From the NCBI RefSeq assembly GCF_002356555.2, contig NZ_AP017372.2:1426001-1490000 (forward strand): a stretch of 64,000 bases of DNA, read 5' to 3'. Below the pieces are notes generated by a model. The model ran no database searches. It saw only the letters and a list, made by a program, of their open reading frames with translations, and was not told the DNA's origin. This stretch comes from Halorhodospira halochloris (GTDB lineage: Bacteria; Pseudomonadota; Gammaproteobacteria; Nitrococcales; Halorhodospiraceae). A program made the translations under genes and the position numbers. Positions 7,540 through 20,119 of the stretch are shown piece by piece (within the stretch, counting starts at the first letter, position 1; each line of letters opens with the position of its first letter).

Positions 7540-9647
7540 GCAACGGCGGAAGTTGGTTTGCCGAACTGCAGCCGCTCCACGCCGCTTGGGGCGGCTCATG
7601 GGGGCGGATTCGCTTTCGCTATCGCTGTCTGCCCGCTACCCCGCTCGCGGCAAAACGCATCGAACGCGCGGTCGAGTCACTTAAAGGGGTGACGCATGTC
7701 CGCGTTAACAGCAAGGTGCGCTCATTGGCGGTGACCATCGACACCGAATTGACCGATGTCCACACCCTGGCTAGGCGCATAAGCGAGCTGGAACCACCTG
7801 AGCAAATTATCGCTATACCTCGCGAGCGAGCACGGCGTGGGGGCTGGGGCAGAACCCTGCTAAGCGGTGCGGCACTGCTTGCTGCTTTACGACTCAACCC
7901 GGCATTCATGATGCCGCTGAGCATATTTACCGCCGCCCCGGTAATTGCCAAGGCGACTAGCGATCTGTTTTCGCGCAACCTCAGTTCGCATGTTCTCGAA
8001 GGGGTGGCAGTAGCCATCTCGTTGGGTCGAAAAGACTTTTTGGCCGCCAACGCCACCTCATTCCTCCTCGCCCTCGGCGAGCAGCTAGAAGATACCATCG
8101 CCCGGCGCTCGGATAACCTCCTCAAGCACCTCATGCACCCGACGGATAACGAAGTCTGGGTCGAACGCGATGGCGTTGAGGTGCTGGTTGACTCGCGCGA
8201 ACTGGAAACCGGCGATAGCGTTATCGTCGGCACCGGGCAGGTTATCCCCATCGATGGCACTGTGCTCAGCGGCATAGCACAGGTCAACGAAGCTACTATG
8301 ACCGGAGAGAGCCTGGCTGTTAAAAGGCGCCGCGGTGACAGCGCGCTATCCGGCACCCTGGTTGAGGAGGGGCGGCTGTGTATATACGCCGAGCGCGTAG
8401 GCAGTAACGCAGCATCTTCACGCATTGCCGACTTCGTCGAGCAGGCCCTGGCGGCCAAAGGCACAACGCAGTTACAGACGGCGCAACTAGCCGACGGCCT
8501 AGTGCCAATGGTGGTCGGCCTCTCCGGTGCCACCTGGGTACTAACCCGCGACTGGGAAAGGGTGGCCGCGGTATTACAGGCCGACTACTCATGCGCCCTC
8601 AAACTGGCGACTCCGGTGGCCTTTAAATCGGCTATGTACCGCGCCGGCAGCAAAGGCATGCTGGTCAAAGGAGCCGAAGCGCTGGAGCGCTTGGCCGAAG
8701 CCGATACCTTCGTATTCGATAAGACCGGCACCCTGAGCAGCGGTATGCTGGAGGTGACCGACTCAATCGCGTTTGACGCCGATTACAGCGCTGAGGATCT
8801 GATCAACCTCGCCGCCTCGGTTGAAGAGCACTACTTCCACCCCATGGCCATGGCTGTCGTCGAGGCAGCCGAACGGCTAGACAATAAACAGCATTTCAAC
8901 CACCAAGAGGTCGAGTTCATCGTTGCCCACGGCGTTGCGAGCGACATAGATGGCAAACGTATCGTAGTCGGCTCCCGCCACTTTCTGGAGGATCATGAGG
9001 GGATTGATACCAGGGACCAGGAAAAGCATATCAGCGAGCTCATCAGGCAAGGCAAAACCATTCTCTACATCGGCTTCGGCGGCGAGCTACTCGGTATCAT
9101 CGCCCTGCAGGATACCCTGCGCGCAGAGAGTGCAGCGACGGTCGCCGAACTGCGCCGACTCGGCGTGAACAAGATCATCATGCTCACCGGCGATCACCAG
9201 GAGCGAGCGCACTCCACTGCGCTGGAATTAGGACTAGATGACTATCGCGCCGAACTGATGCCGGAGCAAAAAGCCGATGTCCTAACCGAACTAACCGCAA
9301 ACGGCGGCAGGATAGCCTTCGTGGGTGACGGAATAAATGACGCCCCTGCCCTCTCCGGTGCTCACGTTGGGCTGGCCATGCACAACGGCGCTGAATTCGC
9401 CCGTCTAGCAGCCGATATAACCTTGCTCGAGGACGATATCTCCCGGATAGCCGACGCCAAACGCCTTGCATTAGCGACCAAACGGCTTATCGACAGTAAT
9501 TTCCGCATTACTGTGGGAGTCAACTCGACCATACTTCTTGCCGCGGCAGCAGGCCTGCTAAGCCCGGTTAGCACCTCGGTTATCCATAATGGCAGCACCA
9601 TTCTGACCCTGCTGCGGGCGCTTGCCGGACCGACGCAGCGTCTTTGA
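7536..9647 (+). CDS. P1B-type metal-transporting ATPase, FezB/ferrosome-like
   Basis: Membrane pump of 703 residues with the P-type ATPase landmarks: TGES at 256-259, phosphorylated Asp of DKTGT at D395, the P1B HP dipeptide near 433, and GDGINDAP around D598. The N-terminal domain is HMA2-like with GRIRFR near residue 28 and no CxxC. In the metal-site helix the usual CPC or SPC is replaced by SCA (C353) followed by LKLATP, so it is not an ordinary copper or zinc exporter. These traits match the P1B-6 group that includes the ferrosome protein FezB. Its start overlaps the previous stop (ATGA). Likely substrate: iron, by inference. Confidence 0.8.
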   Translation: MSNGGSWFAELQPLHAAWGGSWGRIRFRYRCLPATPLAAKRIERAVESLKGVTHVRVNSKVRSLAVTIDTELTDVHTLARRISELEPPEQIIAIPRERARRGGWGRTLLSGAALLAALRLNPAFMMPLSIFTAAPVIAKATSDLFSRNLSSHVLEGVAVAISLGRKDFLAANATSFLLALGEQLEDTIARRSDNLLKHLMHPTDNEVWVERDGVEVLVDSRELETGDSVIVGTGQVIPIDGTVLSGIAQVNEATMTGESLAVKRRRGDSALSGTLVEEGRLCIYAERVGSNAASSRIADFVEQALAAKGTTQLQTAQLADGLVPMVVGLSGATWVLTRDWERVAAVLQADYSCALKLATPVAFKSAMYRAGSKGMLVKGAEALERLAEADTFVFDKTGTLSSGMLEVTDSIAFDADYSAEDLINLAASVEEHYFHPMAMAVVEAAERLDNKQHFNHQEVEFIVAHGVASDIDGKRIVVGSRHFLEDHEGIDTRDQEKHISELIRQGKTILYIGFGGELLGIIALQDTLRAESAATVAELRRLGVNKIIMLTGDHQERAHSTALELGLDDYRAELMPEQKADVLTELTANGGRIAFVGDGINDAPALSGAHVGLAMHNGAEFARLAADITLLEDDISRIADAKRLALATKRLIDSNFRITVGVNSTILLAAAAGLLSPVSTSVIHNGSTILTLLRALAGPTQRL

Positions 9648-9656
9648 CGCAACACC

Positions 9657-9835
9657 TCCATTATGGTCTACCATAGAGAGCCTCTAAAACTTCGCCGGCG
9701 CCACCATCTGCCCCGGTGTGGAGGACGCCGTGAATCCATCCCTGGAGGCTTCATGGCGCCATCCCTGGCGCCAAGAGCTCCACACCGGGGCAGATGGTGG
9801 CGCCGGCGAAGTTCTTAGAGGCACCCCATAATGGA
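9657..9835. repeat. Palindromic intergenic element, minus-oriented copy with extended arms
   Basis: A nearly complete inverted repeat whose outermost arms (TCCATTATGG / CCATAATGGA) enclose GCCTCTAAAACTTCGCCGGCGCC arms and the conserved core, here in reverse orientation. It lies between the P-type ATPase and ppc. Its arms match those of the copy at 59.1 kb and differ from the other copies. Confidence 0.9.
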
Positions 9836-9913
9836 TGAACAAATTGACGATAGGCAGCAGATTCCGGGCACATCCGGCCTGGTCCACGCGCTTATCCTCC
9901 GAAGGCCAGCACC

Positions 9914-12640
9914 ATGCAACCAATCAGCGCCAGGTTCTCGGATATATCCGCAGTAAGCGATGCCAGCTTCATCCCCGCGCAGCTGCGCGATGAGATCGCC
10001 ATGCTCGACGGGATTCTCTACGACGTGCTCAAGGAGTGTGAAGGTGATAGGGTTTTAATCCCCCTAGCGCGTCTGAGACAGGCCGCCCATGAGCTCTACC
10101 TGCAATCCGCAGAAGGTGCCGATCCCGATCCTATCCTCAATGAACTGCGCGAGCTCGACCCCACCACCGCCCATAAGGTGGCCCGCGCCCTGACCCTGCA
10201 CTGTCAGCTGCTCAACCTAGCCGAGGACCGTCAGCGCGTGCGCAGTCTGCGCGCCCAGGGCCGCGATGGGCGCATCGTCGAAGATGCCATCGAGTCCGGC
10301 ATCCACGAGGTTATCGAACTCGAAGGCAGTGAAGCGGTCGAGGCGCTAATCCAGCGCCTGCGCATCCATCCGGTGCTGACCGCCCACCCCACCGAGGCCC
10401 GCCGGCGGGCGGTAGTCGATGGCCTACAACGGATCTCGCAGCAGCTCGAACGCCTCGACGCCCCGGAGGCGGACGACGCCTTCGCGGTCGACGTTCGCCG
10501 GCGCTTAGCCGAAGAACTTACCGCCCTGTGGGCGACCGCGCCTTTTCGGCAGGAGCGCCCTACCCCGCTCGATGAGGTCAGGCGCATAATGGCGGTATTC
10601 GATCAGACCCTCTTCGACCTCGTACCGGGAGTTTACCGCGAGGTAGAACGCACCCTAGCACGGCGTTACACCGGCGCTACGCCCCCGCGCACCCCGGCAT
10701 TCCTGCGCTACGGCTCCTGGGTCGGCGGGGATCGCGACGGCAACCCCAACGTCACCGCTCAAGTAACCCGCCAGGCTGTAGAGCAGCAGACCGAGCAAGT
10801 GCTGGAACGCCTGGAGCGGCGCACCCGTAATATCGCCCGGCTATTCACTGCCAGTGATCGCTACATCAAGCCCTCAGAGCAGCTGCAAAGCCAGCTCGAG
10901 CGTGACCAGCAAGACTTCCCTGAGCAAGCGGCAGCGCTGCAGCGCACCTCCCCCGATCAGCCGCACCGGCACAAGCTTGTTTACGCCGCCGAGCGGCTTA
11001 GGGCTCGGCGCCAGAGCGACCCGCGCGGCTATACCGGCGCCGAGCAGATGATCGCCGATCTCGACTGCCTGCAACGCTCCCTAGATGATGCCGGCGTACC
11101 GCGGCTGGCCTACGGCGAGATACAGGATCTGCGCTGGCAGGTGGCCACCTTCCGCTTTCACCTTGCGGAGTTGGAACTGCGCCAGCACTCTAGTATCCAC
11201 GCCGCGGCCATCGAAGAACTGGCGCCCGGCTACAGCGACGATGCCCACGCCCTTGACCGCCTGGCTCGTGACGGTTGGCAGACGACCCCCGAGCCGACCA
11301 CCGAACAGACTCAGGAGGTCCTGGACACCCTGCGCACAGCCGCACAGGTTCAAGCCACCCATGGGCCGCGTGCCTGTCACCGCTACATAATCTCTTTCAC
11401 CCGCTCGGCTGCCGATCTGGTGGCAGTACGCGCCTTAGCTCGCCTAGCCGTGCCAGCGGAGCAATGGCCCGATTTTCGCCTCGACGTAGTGCCGCTGTTT
11501 GAGACCCGGCGCGATTTAGAGCACGCCGAGCGGGTGCTCGATGAGATTCTGCAATTACCAGGCGAGCGTGCTGCTTTAGCCGAGCGTGGCAATCACCTCG
11601 AGGTCATGGTTGGCTACTCCGACTCGGCCAAGGATGTGGGCGTCTTTGCAGCCAACGCCGTGCTCCACGACATCCAGGAGCGCTTGGCCAATTGGGCCCG
11701 TGATAACGATATCAACCTGACCATTTTCCACGGCCGTGGCGGCTCTTTAGGCCGCGGCGGCGGGCCGCTGAATCGGGCAATCCGCGGCCAGGCGGCGGGT
11801 TCAGTAAGTGCCCGCCTTAAGGTAACTGAGCAAGGCGAAATGATCTTCACCCGGTATCGGACCGTCGAATCGGGGCGCTGGCATCTGGAGCGGACAACCA
11901 ACGCCGTGCTCGCCATGTCTACCCACCACGCCGAAGAACACGCGGCGCGGCTGGCGGGGCGCTATCGTGACGATCTCCAACGGATGAGCAGTGCTAGTGA
12001 GAGCGCCTATCTGGAGTTGGTGAAGGCGCCGGGGTTTGCCGAGTTCTTCGCCCGGGTCACCCCCTACGAAGAGATTGGTCAGCTGGAGATCGGCTCGCGC
12101 CCTGCCCACCGCAGCAAAGCCCGCGATCTGGAAAGCCTGCGCGCCATACCCTGGGTCTTTTCCTGGTCGCAGAGCCGCATCAACCTTGCCGCCTGGTATG
12201 GAGTCGGCACCGGGCTGGCGGTAATCGGCGAGGAGCAAGGGGGTATTGCCAAATTACGCGAAATGCGCCGCGAATGGCCCTTCTTCGCTCAGCTGCTGGA
12301 GAATGTCGAGATGGGACTGGCCCGCGCCGATATGATCCTGGGCAGCAAGGCGCTGGATATGGGCGAGCAGCCGCAGCTGCGCGATCGCATCCTCGATGAG
12401 TGGCAACGCACCGAGAAGTGGGTGCTGATTGCGACCGGTAAGGATTATCTGCTCGAACGTCAGCCGTTTGCCCAGGCTAGTCAGGAGCTACGCCGCACCG
12501 ATGTGGATGCCCTATCCCTGTTGCAGCTCGCGGCCTTAGACCAGCTTCGCAATGCCAGTGAGCAGGACCGGGGGCCGTGGACTGATTTGGTCAAGATGAC
12601 TATAGCTGGGTTGAGTTCGGGGTTGCAGAATACTGGTTAG
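9914..12640 (+). CDS. ppc: Phosphoenolpyruvate carboxylase
   Basis: Cytoplasmic homotetrameric enzyme adding bicarbonate to phosphoenolpyruvate to give oxaloacetate, refilling the TCA cycle. The 908 residues are close to the usual 880-900. Signatures are TAHPTEA with catalytic H158, GSWVGGDRDGNPNVT near 270, the GYSDSAKDVG motif near 567, and the FHGRGGSLGRGGGP loop near 605-618. The C-terminus ends in the conserved NTG. It is flanked on both sides by palindromic elements and appears monocistronic. Confidence 0.98.
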   Translation: MQPISARFSDISAVSDASFIPAQLRDEIAMLDGILYDVLKECEGDRVLIPLARLRQAAHELYLQSAEGADPDPILNELRELDPTTAHKVARALTLHCQLLNLAEDRQRVRSLRAQGRDGRIVEDAIESGIHEVIELEGSEAVEALIQRLRIHPVLTAHPTEARRRAVVDGLQRISQQLERLDAPEADDAFAVDVRRRLAEELTALWATAPFRQERPTPLDEVRRIMAVFDQTLFDLVPGVYREVERTLARRYTGATPPRTPAFLRYGSWVGGDRDGNPNVTAQVTRQAVEQQTEQVLERLERRTRNIARLFTASDRYIKPSEQLQSQLERDQQDFPEQAAALQRTSPDQPHRHKLVYAAERLRARRQSDPRGYTGAEQMIADLDCLQRSLDDAGVPRLAYGEIQDLRWQVATFRFHLAELELRQHSSIHAAAIEELAPGYSDDAHALDRLARDGWQTTPEPTTEQTQEVLDTLRTAAQVQATHGPRACHRYIISFTRSAADLVAVRALARLAVPAEQWPDFRLDVVPLFETRRDLEHAERVLDEILQLPGERAALAERGNHLEVMVGYSDSAKDVGVFAANAVLHDIQERLANWARDNDINLTIFHGRGGSLGRGGGPLNRAIRGQAAGSVSARLKVTEQGEMIFTRYRTVESGRWHLERTTNAVLAMSTHHAEEHAARLAGRYRDDLQRMSSASESAYLELVKAPGFAEFFARVTPYEEIGQLEIGSRPAHRSKARDLESLRAIPWVFSWSQSRINLAAWYGVGTGLAVIGEEQGGIAKLREMRREWPFFAQLLENVEMGLARADMILGSKALDMGEQPQLRDRILDEWQRTEKWVLIATGKDYLLERQPFAQASQELRRTDVDALSLLQLAALDQLRNASEQDRGPWTDLVKMTIAGLSSGLQNTG

Positions 12641-12660
12641 GGGGTGGCAGCGTTACTCAC

Positions 12661-12776
12661 GCCTCTCATTACTCCCCGCGGTGGAGGACGCCGTGAATCC
12701 TTCCCTGGAGGCTTCATGGCGCCATCCATGGCGCCATGATCTCCACACCGGGACAGTTCGTGGCTCCGGGGGAGTT
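12661..12776. repeat. Palindromic intergenic element between convergent genes
   Basis: Minus-oriented copy filling the space between ppc and the convergent histidine kinase, ending directly at the kinase stop codon. The core is intact (GTGGAGGACGCC to CTCCACACC). The right arm (ACAGTTCGTGGCTCCGG) is only partly matched by a shortened left arm, so this copy is lopsided. Confidence 0.85.
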
Positions 12777-15599
<2,823 letters not shown>

Positions 15600-15707
15600 A
15601 GAGACCCAGGGTAGAATGCTGCAAAAACATTGAAACAGCTTGGATTATAGGTTGTAATTTGAATAGATATCAATACCTTCCCCTCCCCTGCCCAGCAGGC
15701 TTGTCGA

Positions 15708-18032
15708 ATGCACAATAGAAATTACCCTGGATCAACGGAAAACGAAAGCCGCGAACTACAGCTTCAGCTGCTTAACGGCTTAGCAGAAGGGGTCGTTGGG
15801 ATTGATCTGAGCGGCAATTTTTCATTTCTCAATCCGGCCGCCTGCCGAATGCTCGGTTTTGCCGATGAGCACGAGGCTATAGGGCTCCACGCCCACAGCA
15901 CCACGCACTATAAAAGGGCTGATGGCTCACCCTTTCCCGAGCAGGAGTGTCCTATCTATCAGGTCCAAAGGACCGGTGAGACGCTACAAGCCTGGGATGA
16001 TCTGTTTTGGCGCCAGGATGGCAGCTGTTTTCCGGTTCGCGTCTTCGCCTCGCCACTATACGGCTCCGATAATCAGCTGCACGGTATAGTCGTCTCATTC
16101 CAGGATTTGACCGAGAAGATTGAGCAAGAGCGCCGCTATCAGATCGCACAACAGGCCGGCGGCGTAGGGATCTGGGAGTATTACCCCAAGCAGGATAAGA
16201 TATTCTATGATGAAGGGACCTGGCAGCTGCTTGGCTACTCGCCGCACACCCAAAATAGCTATTTTTCCTTCGCAACTTGGCGAGACCTCATCCATCCAGA
16301 CGATTTAGCCCAAGCTGAACCAGTCATTAGCTCAAGCATTGCGACAGGTCAGCAATTTAGCTTAGAGCTGCGCTATTGGCACGCCCAGCAGTACTGGCAT
16401 TGGGTGCAAGCCCGCGGCCAGGCTGTCGAATTCTACGCCGACAACACCCCTAAACGGCTCATGGGGGCGCATGTAGATATCCACAGATTAAAAGAGACCG
16501 AGCAAGCCCTAAGGCAACGCGAGCAGCAATTCACCGAAGCCAAGCAAATCGCTCGTCTTGGCAATTGGGTATCAGATTTTGTCACAAAACGCATAGAGTG
16601 GTCAGATGAGATTTATGACATCTTTGGCATGAGCCAGGATGAGTGGGAGGCCACCCATGAGGCCTTTATGAGCGCGGTCCATCCAGAGGACCGGGATAAG
16701 GTCCAAGCTGCCCTCGATGCATCCATCCGCGATGGTGCCAAATACGATGTCGAGCACCGCGTCTTGCGCCCGGATGGCAGTATAGCCACCGTCCAGGAGA
16801 TAGGCAGGACCATCCACGATGAGCACGGTAACCCCTTGCGCATGGTCGGCACGGTTCAGGATATAACCGAAATGCGCGCGCTGCGAGACGCCAACCGCGC
16901 CAAAACTCAGTTTCTCAACGCCGTTAGCCACGACCTGCGCACACCGCTAAATGCCGTTATCGGTTTTGCCGACATACTTGAGCAAACCGATCTTGATGAG
17001 CAGCAGCGTCAATACCTGCAGCTATGCCAGAGCGGAGCTCGCCGGCTTAATGAGCTCATTGATACACTTCTTGACTTAGCCCGCCTCGAGCGCGGCAACC
17101 TTGAGCTTAGCAAGGAGACCTTCTCTCTCCACCGCTGCGTAGAGGATCTCGAGAAGCTATTGCGCCTGCAGGCAGAAGAGAAAAATCTGGATCTGACCTG
17201 CACTATCGATCCACAAATCCCCGCTTGGGTCTACGGTGACCGGGTTCGGTTTACTCAGGTATTCCAAAACCTGGTCAGTAACGCCATTAAGTTCTGCCAG
17301 GCGGGTAGCGTACAAGCGGCGGTCAAACAAGCTGAGCGCGAGTCATACGTCACGGTTACAGTGACAGACAGTGGACCCGGCATAGCCGCAGAGGATCACA
17401 AAGCGATATTTGAGGCCTTCCGCCAAGCCGGCAACGAGACCTCAAGGAGTCAGGGCAGTGGGCTAGGCTTATCCATTTGCAAGGAGCTGGTGAGCCTGAT
17501 GGGCGGAGAGATTGACCTGCACAGCGAGGTCGGCGTTGGCTCGACGTTCACCTTCACCGTCTATCTGCCGCAATCACAGTCACCAACTCATCAGGCAACA
17601 CACAACAAACCGCCACGCAAGGACACGGGAACGGCTTCAGCGCACGTGCTAGTAGCCGATGACGAGCCCACCAACACCCTGCTCTTGCAAGCGATGTTGG
17701 AGAGGCGGGGGTTGCGCGTGAGTATAGCCCGCGATGGTCAGCAAGCGCTTGAGTTTTGGCAGGATTATGCCCCCGACCTGCTTATATTCGACCTGCAGAT
17801 GCCGGCCATAGGTGGGTTTCAGCTGATAGCTAAAATCAGAGAACGCGAACAGGCGCTTGAGCTGCCAAGAACGCCGGCCGTATTGTGTACCGCCAACTCG
17901 GCGGAAAGCATATACCGCGAGAGTTTCAACTGTGGCTACGACGAGATCCTAACCAAGCCTATCAGCCATGACTCAATCACCGCTCTGTTGCACAGAGTGC
18001 TCAGTTTAAACCACACAAACGCCCGACAGTAA
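15708..18032 (+). CDS. Cytoplasmic multi-PAS hybrid histidine kinase
   Basis: The 774 residues have no membrane segment. Three PAS/PAC units come first (about 15-140, 145-265 and 270-395; each ends in a DITE/DLTE-type linker). A HisKA domain follows with H-box SHDLRTPLNAVIGF near 405, an HATPase domain (NAIKF, DSGPGI, GSGLGL), and a C-terminal receiver with the acceptor Asp in FDLQMP near 698. PAS units often sense light, redox or small molecules; none shows a decisive cofactor motif. The 108-base gap to the divergent kinase probably holds both promoters. No DNA-binding output domain is present. Confidence 0.92.
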   Translation: MHNRNYPGSTENESRELQLQLLNGLAEGVVGIDLSGNFSFLNPAACRMLGFADEHEAIGLHAHSTTHYKRADGSPFPEQECPIYQVQRTGETLQAWDDLFWRQDGSCFPVRVFASPLYGSDNQLHGIVVSFQDLTEKIEQERRYQIAQQAGGVGIWEYYPKQDKIFYDEGTWQLLGYSPHTQNSYFSFATWRDLIHPDDLAQAEPVISSSIATGQQFSLELRYWHAQQYWHWVQARGQAVEFYADNTPKRLMGAHVDIHRLKETEQALRQREQQFTEAKQIARLGNWVSDFVTKRIEWSDEIYDIFGMSQDEWEATHEAFMSAVHPEDRDKVQAALDASIRDGAKYDVEHRVLRPDGSIATVQEIGRTIHDEHGNPLRMVGTVQDITEMRALRDANRAKTQFLNAVSHDLRTPLNAVIGFADILEQTDLDEQQRQYLQLCQSGARRLNELIDTLLDLARLERGNLELSKETFSLHRCVEDLEKLLRLQAEEKNLDLTCTIDPQIPAWVYGDRVRFTQVFQNLVSNAIKFCQAGSVQAAVKQAERESYVTVTVTDSGPGIAAEDHKAIFEAFRQAGNETSRSQGSGLGLSICKELVSLMGGEIDLHSEVGVGSTFTFTVYLPQSQSPTHQATHNKPPRKDTGTASAHVLVADDEPTNTLLLQAMLERRGLRVSIARDGQQALEFWQDYAPDLLIFDLQMPAIGGFQLIAKIREREQALELPRTPAVLCTANSAESIYRESFNCGYDEILTKPISHDSITALLHRVLSLNHTNARQ

Positions 18033-18101
18033 GCCTCCAGTCCGGCCTAGAAGGGCTGGCTCTAAAAACACCCCCGCTAATTGGTTGCCCTGCCCGGTGC
18101 A

Positions 18102-18755
18102 TCAGAAGCGGTAAAATGCTCCCCCAGAAACCTCCATATGGAAATCGCCATCAATGCCGTCGAAGAAAAACCGTTCCACATACAACCAAGCCCGCTCACT
18201 TACCCTGTGCGTCAAACCAACACCGGCTGAGAAATTAGCTATGTCCACCTCATCATTTGGACCGTTACCGTTCTCCTCCTCTACAGTGAAATGGTGTGCA
18301 GAAATCCCGCCGAGTACATAGAGCTGGTTCCAGGTAGTCAGATCCAAGCTAAGCCGAAACACTGTACTCCAAACACCCTCAAGCTCGACTTCTTTATCGC
18401 CGCTAGAGTCACTGCCACCGTAAGTAAAGCGCTGCTCAACACTTAGAAAGGGATCAATCAGCTGGATGCCGGCAAAAACGGTTCCGCCCTGGCTCTCATA
18501 AGTCTGGTCGTTATTTTCATCAAGATCAAAACTCCACCGACCCGCCCCAGCTCCGAAGTAGATATCGAGCTGAGCTAGTAGAGGATCCCCGGCCGTGCCG
18601 CCGTTTTGCTGACCCCACTGGGCATGGGCATTATTGATGCCAGCGAGCATAAGAGTGGCAACAACCAATAAAAGCCATAGTGACTGCGTGTGCTTATTTG
18701 ATGATCGAATTTCGCCATGCGATCTGGCGGCTACATTAATAAGTGACCAGCCCAT
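18102..18755 (-). CDS. Outer-membrane beta-barrel protein, unknown function
   Basis: The 217 residues begin with a long n-region and a signal peptide (hydrophobic LWLLLVVATLML, cleavage after NAHA). Alternating amphipathic strands follow, ending in a terminal Phe (GGAFYRF), typical of small 8-stranded barrels. The ATG at 18755 has GAGG 5 bases upstream; a GTG two codons earlier is possible. It resembles the outer-membrane beta-barrel group broadly (OmpW/OprG-like size) without a specific family motif. It stands alone, convergent with the PAS kinase. Confidence 0.7.
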   Translation of the reverse strand: MGWSLINVAARSHGEIRSSNKHTQSLWLLLVVATLMLAGINNAHAQWGQQNGGTAGDPLLAQLDIYFGAGAGRWSFDLDENNDQTYESQGGTVFAGIQLIDPFLSVEQRFTYGGSDSSGDKEVELEGVWSTVFRLSLDLTTWNQLYVLGGISAHHFTVEEENGNGPNDEVDIANFSAGVGLTHRVSERAWLYVERFFFDGIDGDFHMEVSGGAFYRF

Positions 18756-18898
18756 AACCACCTCGCCTGCTGCGTTGATGCTGAGTGATGCTTAACGAAA
18801 GATTTACAAACAAAACCCGCGCAACCTGTATGCGCTTTAATTGATCTTACTAGTTTGCCTGCAGAACCGGGTGAGAGCAAGGTGACTTATAAGTTATT

Positions 18899-20119
18899 TT
18901 ATTTGATGCTACTCGCAAGCTGCTGGTACTGCACATCGGCCCATTGAACAGCATCTAGATAGAAGCCATTTAGCTGTTCTGCAGGAATGTCGAGCTGTTG
19001 TAAGCGATCCCAATTACCTTGTTCTTGAGCAAGTGCAGCCTCCAGCACCCGCCCGTATGGCCCTGAATGGTTGATCAGTGCTTGTCTAGTCTCGTCGCTG
19101 AGCGGTAACTGCTCGCAGATACTCTCCATTGTGCAATCAAATACGGCATCGAGCCCTGAAAACAGGCCCACTGTAAACGCGGTACCGCGATCCGAGCCGC
19201 CATAGCGATGTTTGGTCAATTGCTCACAGACTCGCGCCCTAATCAGCAAGGAGCGGACTCTCTCGGCAGGCTGATTATCTTCTGATACCAAAGCGAGTAT
19301 CATTGCCCAGCGTGCCAGCTCTTGCCTGCCTAGATACAGAATGGCTGAGCGTATACTCTCCACTCCGCCACGTATGCCGAACAGCGGGGAGGAGATGTAG
19401 CGGAGCAGCTTGTAAGTTAGCGATAAATCCTGACTGATAATACTCTCGAGCTTACGCAGATCTATCTCAGGATCATGCAGGGCGGCGATTAAGCGCAACA
19501 ACGGTACCCGCTGAGTCGTCATTGACTGGGTCGAGAACGTCGAGGGGCGAGAGAGAAAAAAGCCCTGAAAGTAGGAAAACCCTGCCTTCCTGCATAAATC
19601 CATCATCTGCTTATTCTCAACCTTCTCGGCGAGGAGCTTGGGGCCATCGGGGCGGATCAGCTTTCGTGCGTGCCGAGCGACCTCCTGATAGGACATGTTC
19701 AGCACATCAACCTTAATAATATTTACATAAGGGTAAAGCCGATGACGCTCATCAGTATCAAGAATATAGTCATCTAGGGCGATGCTATAGCCGCGTTCAC
19801 AAAGATATTGGAGAGAAGTGATCAGCTCCTCGTCAGGCTCTATATCTTCAAGCAGCTCGAGTACGACCTGGTGCTTTTGAAATGGAATAAAATCCTGTAC
19901 AAAGAAGTTCCGCGTGAGGTTGATATATGCTGTCTTGCCGCCGGTTATGCTCTCAAGACCAAATGACATTATGTAGTTTTCGATGACGCTAGCTGTCGCA
20001 CTATCCCCATTGGCAACATTAGAAGTGCCCGACTGGCCATGACGATAGAGCAACTCGTAGCCGCACACATCTAGGTCGCGGTTATAAATTGGCTGCCTGG
20101 CAAGGTATACTGCTTCCAT
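18899..20119 (-). CDS. EAL and HDOD domain signalling protein (YuxH type)
   Basis: Cytoplasmic protein of 406 residues. The N-terminal half (about 1-205) is an EAL-fold domain with the family opening YLARQPIYNRDLDVCGYELLYR, shown here only up to the conserved ELLYR. The catalytic EAL signature is degenerate (ELLED, ALDDY), so c-di-GMP hydrolysis is doubtful. The C-terminal half (about 210-390) is an HDOD domain, a catalytically dead HD-related fold. Such proteins usually act as c-di-GMP-linked or output-linked adaptors in motility, stress or redox signalling. It is monocistronic, with a long intergenic region upstream. Confidence 0.88.
   Translation of the reverse strand: MEAVYLARQPIYNRDLDVCGYELLYRHGQSGTSNVANGDSATASVIENYIMSFGLESITGGKTAYINLTRNFFVQDFIPFQKHQVVLELLEDIEPDEELITSLQYLCERGYSIALDDYILDTDERHRLYPYVNIIKVDVLNMSYQEVARHARKLIRPDGPKLLAEKVENKQMMDLCRKAGFSYFQGFFLSRPSTFSTQSMTTQRVPLLRLIAALHDPEIDLRKLESIISQDLSLTYKLLRYISSPLFGIRGGVESIRSAILYLGRQELARWAMILALVSEDNQPAERVRSLLIRARVCEQLTKHRYGGSDRGTAFTVGLFSGLDAVFDCTMESICEQLPLSDETRQALINHSGPYGRVLEAALAQEQGNWDRLQQLDIPAEQLNGFYLDAVQWADVQYQQLASSIK

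Noticed and set aside
7619-8533. 304-codon open frame antisense to the P-type ATPase
   Set aside because: Arg/Ser-rich shadow of a GC-rich gene with no family resemblance, opposite a gene with clear P-type motifs.
4985-9647. Magnetosome gene cluster or ordinary copper/zinc resistance operon
   Set aside because: No mam genes are visible, and the ATPase lacks CPC/SPC and CxxC metal motifs.
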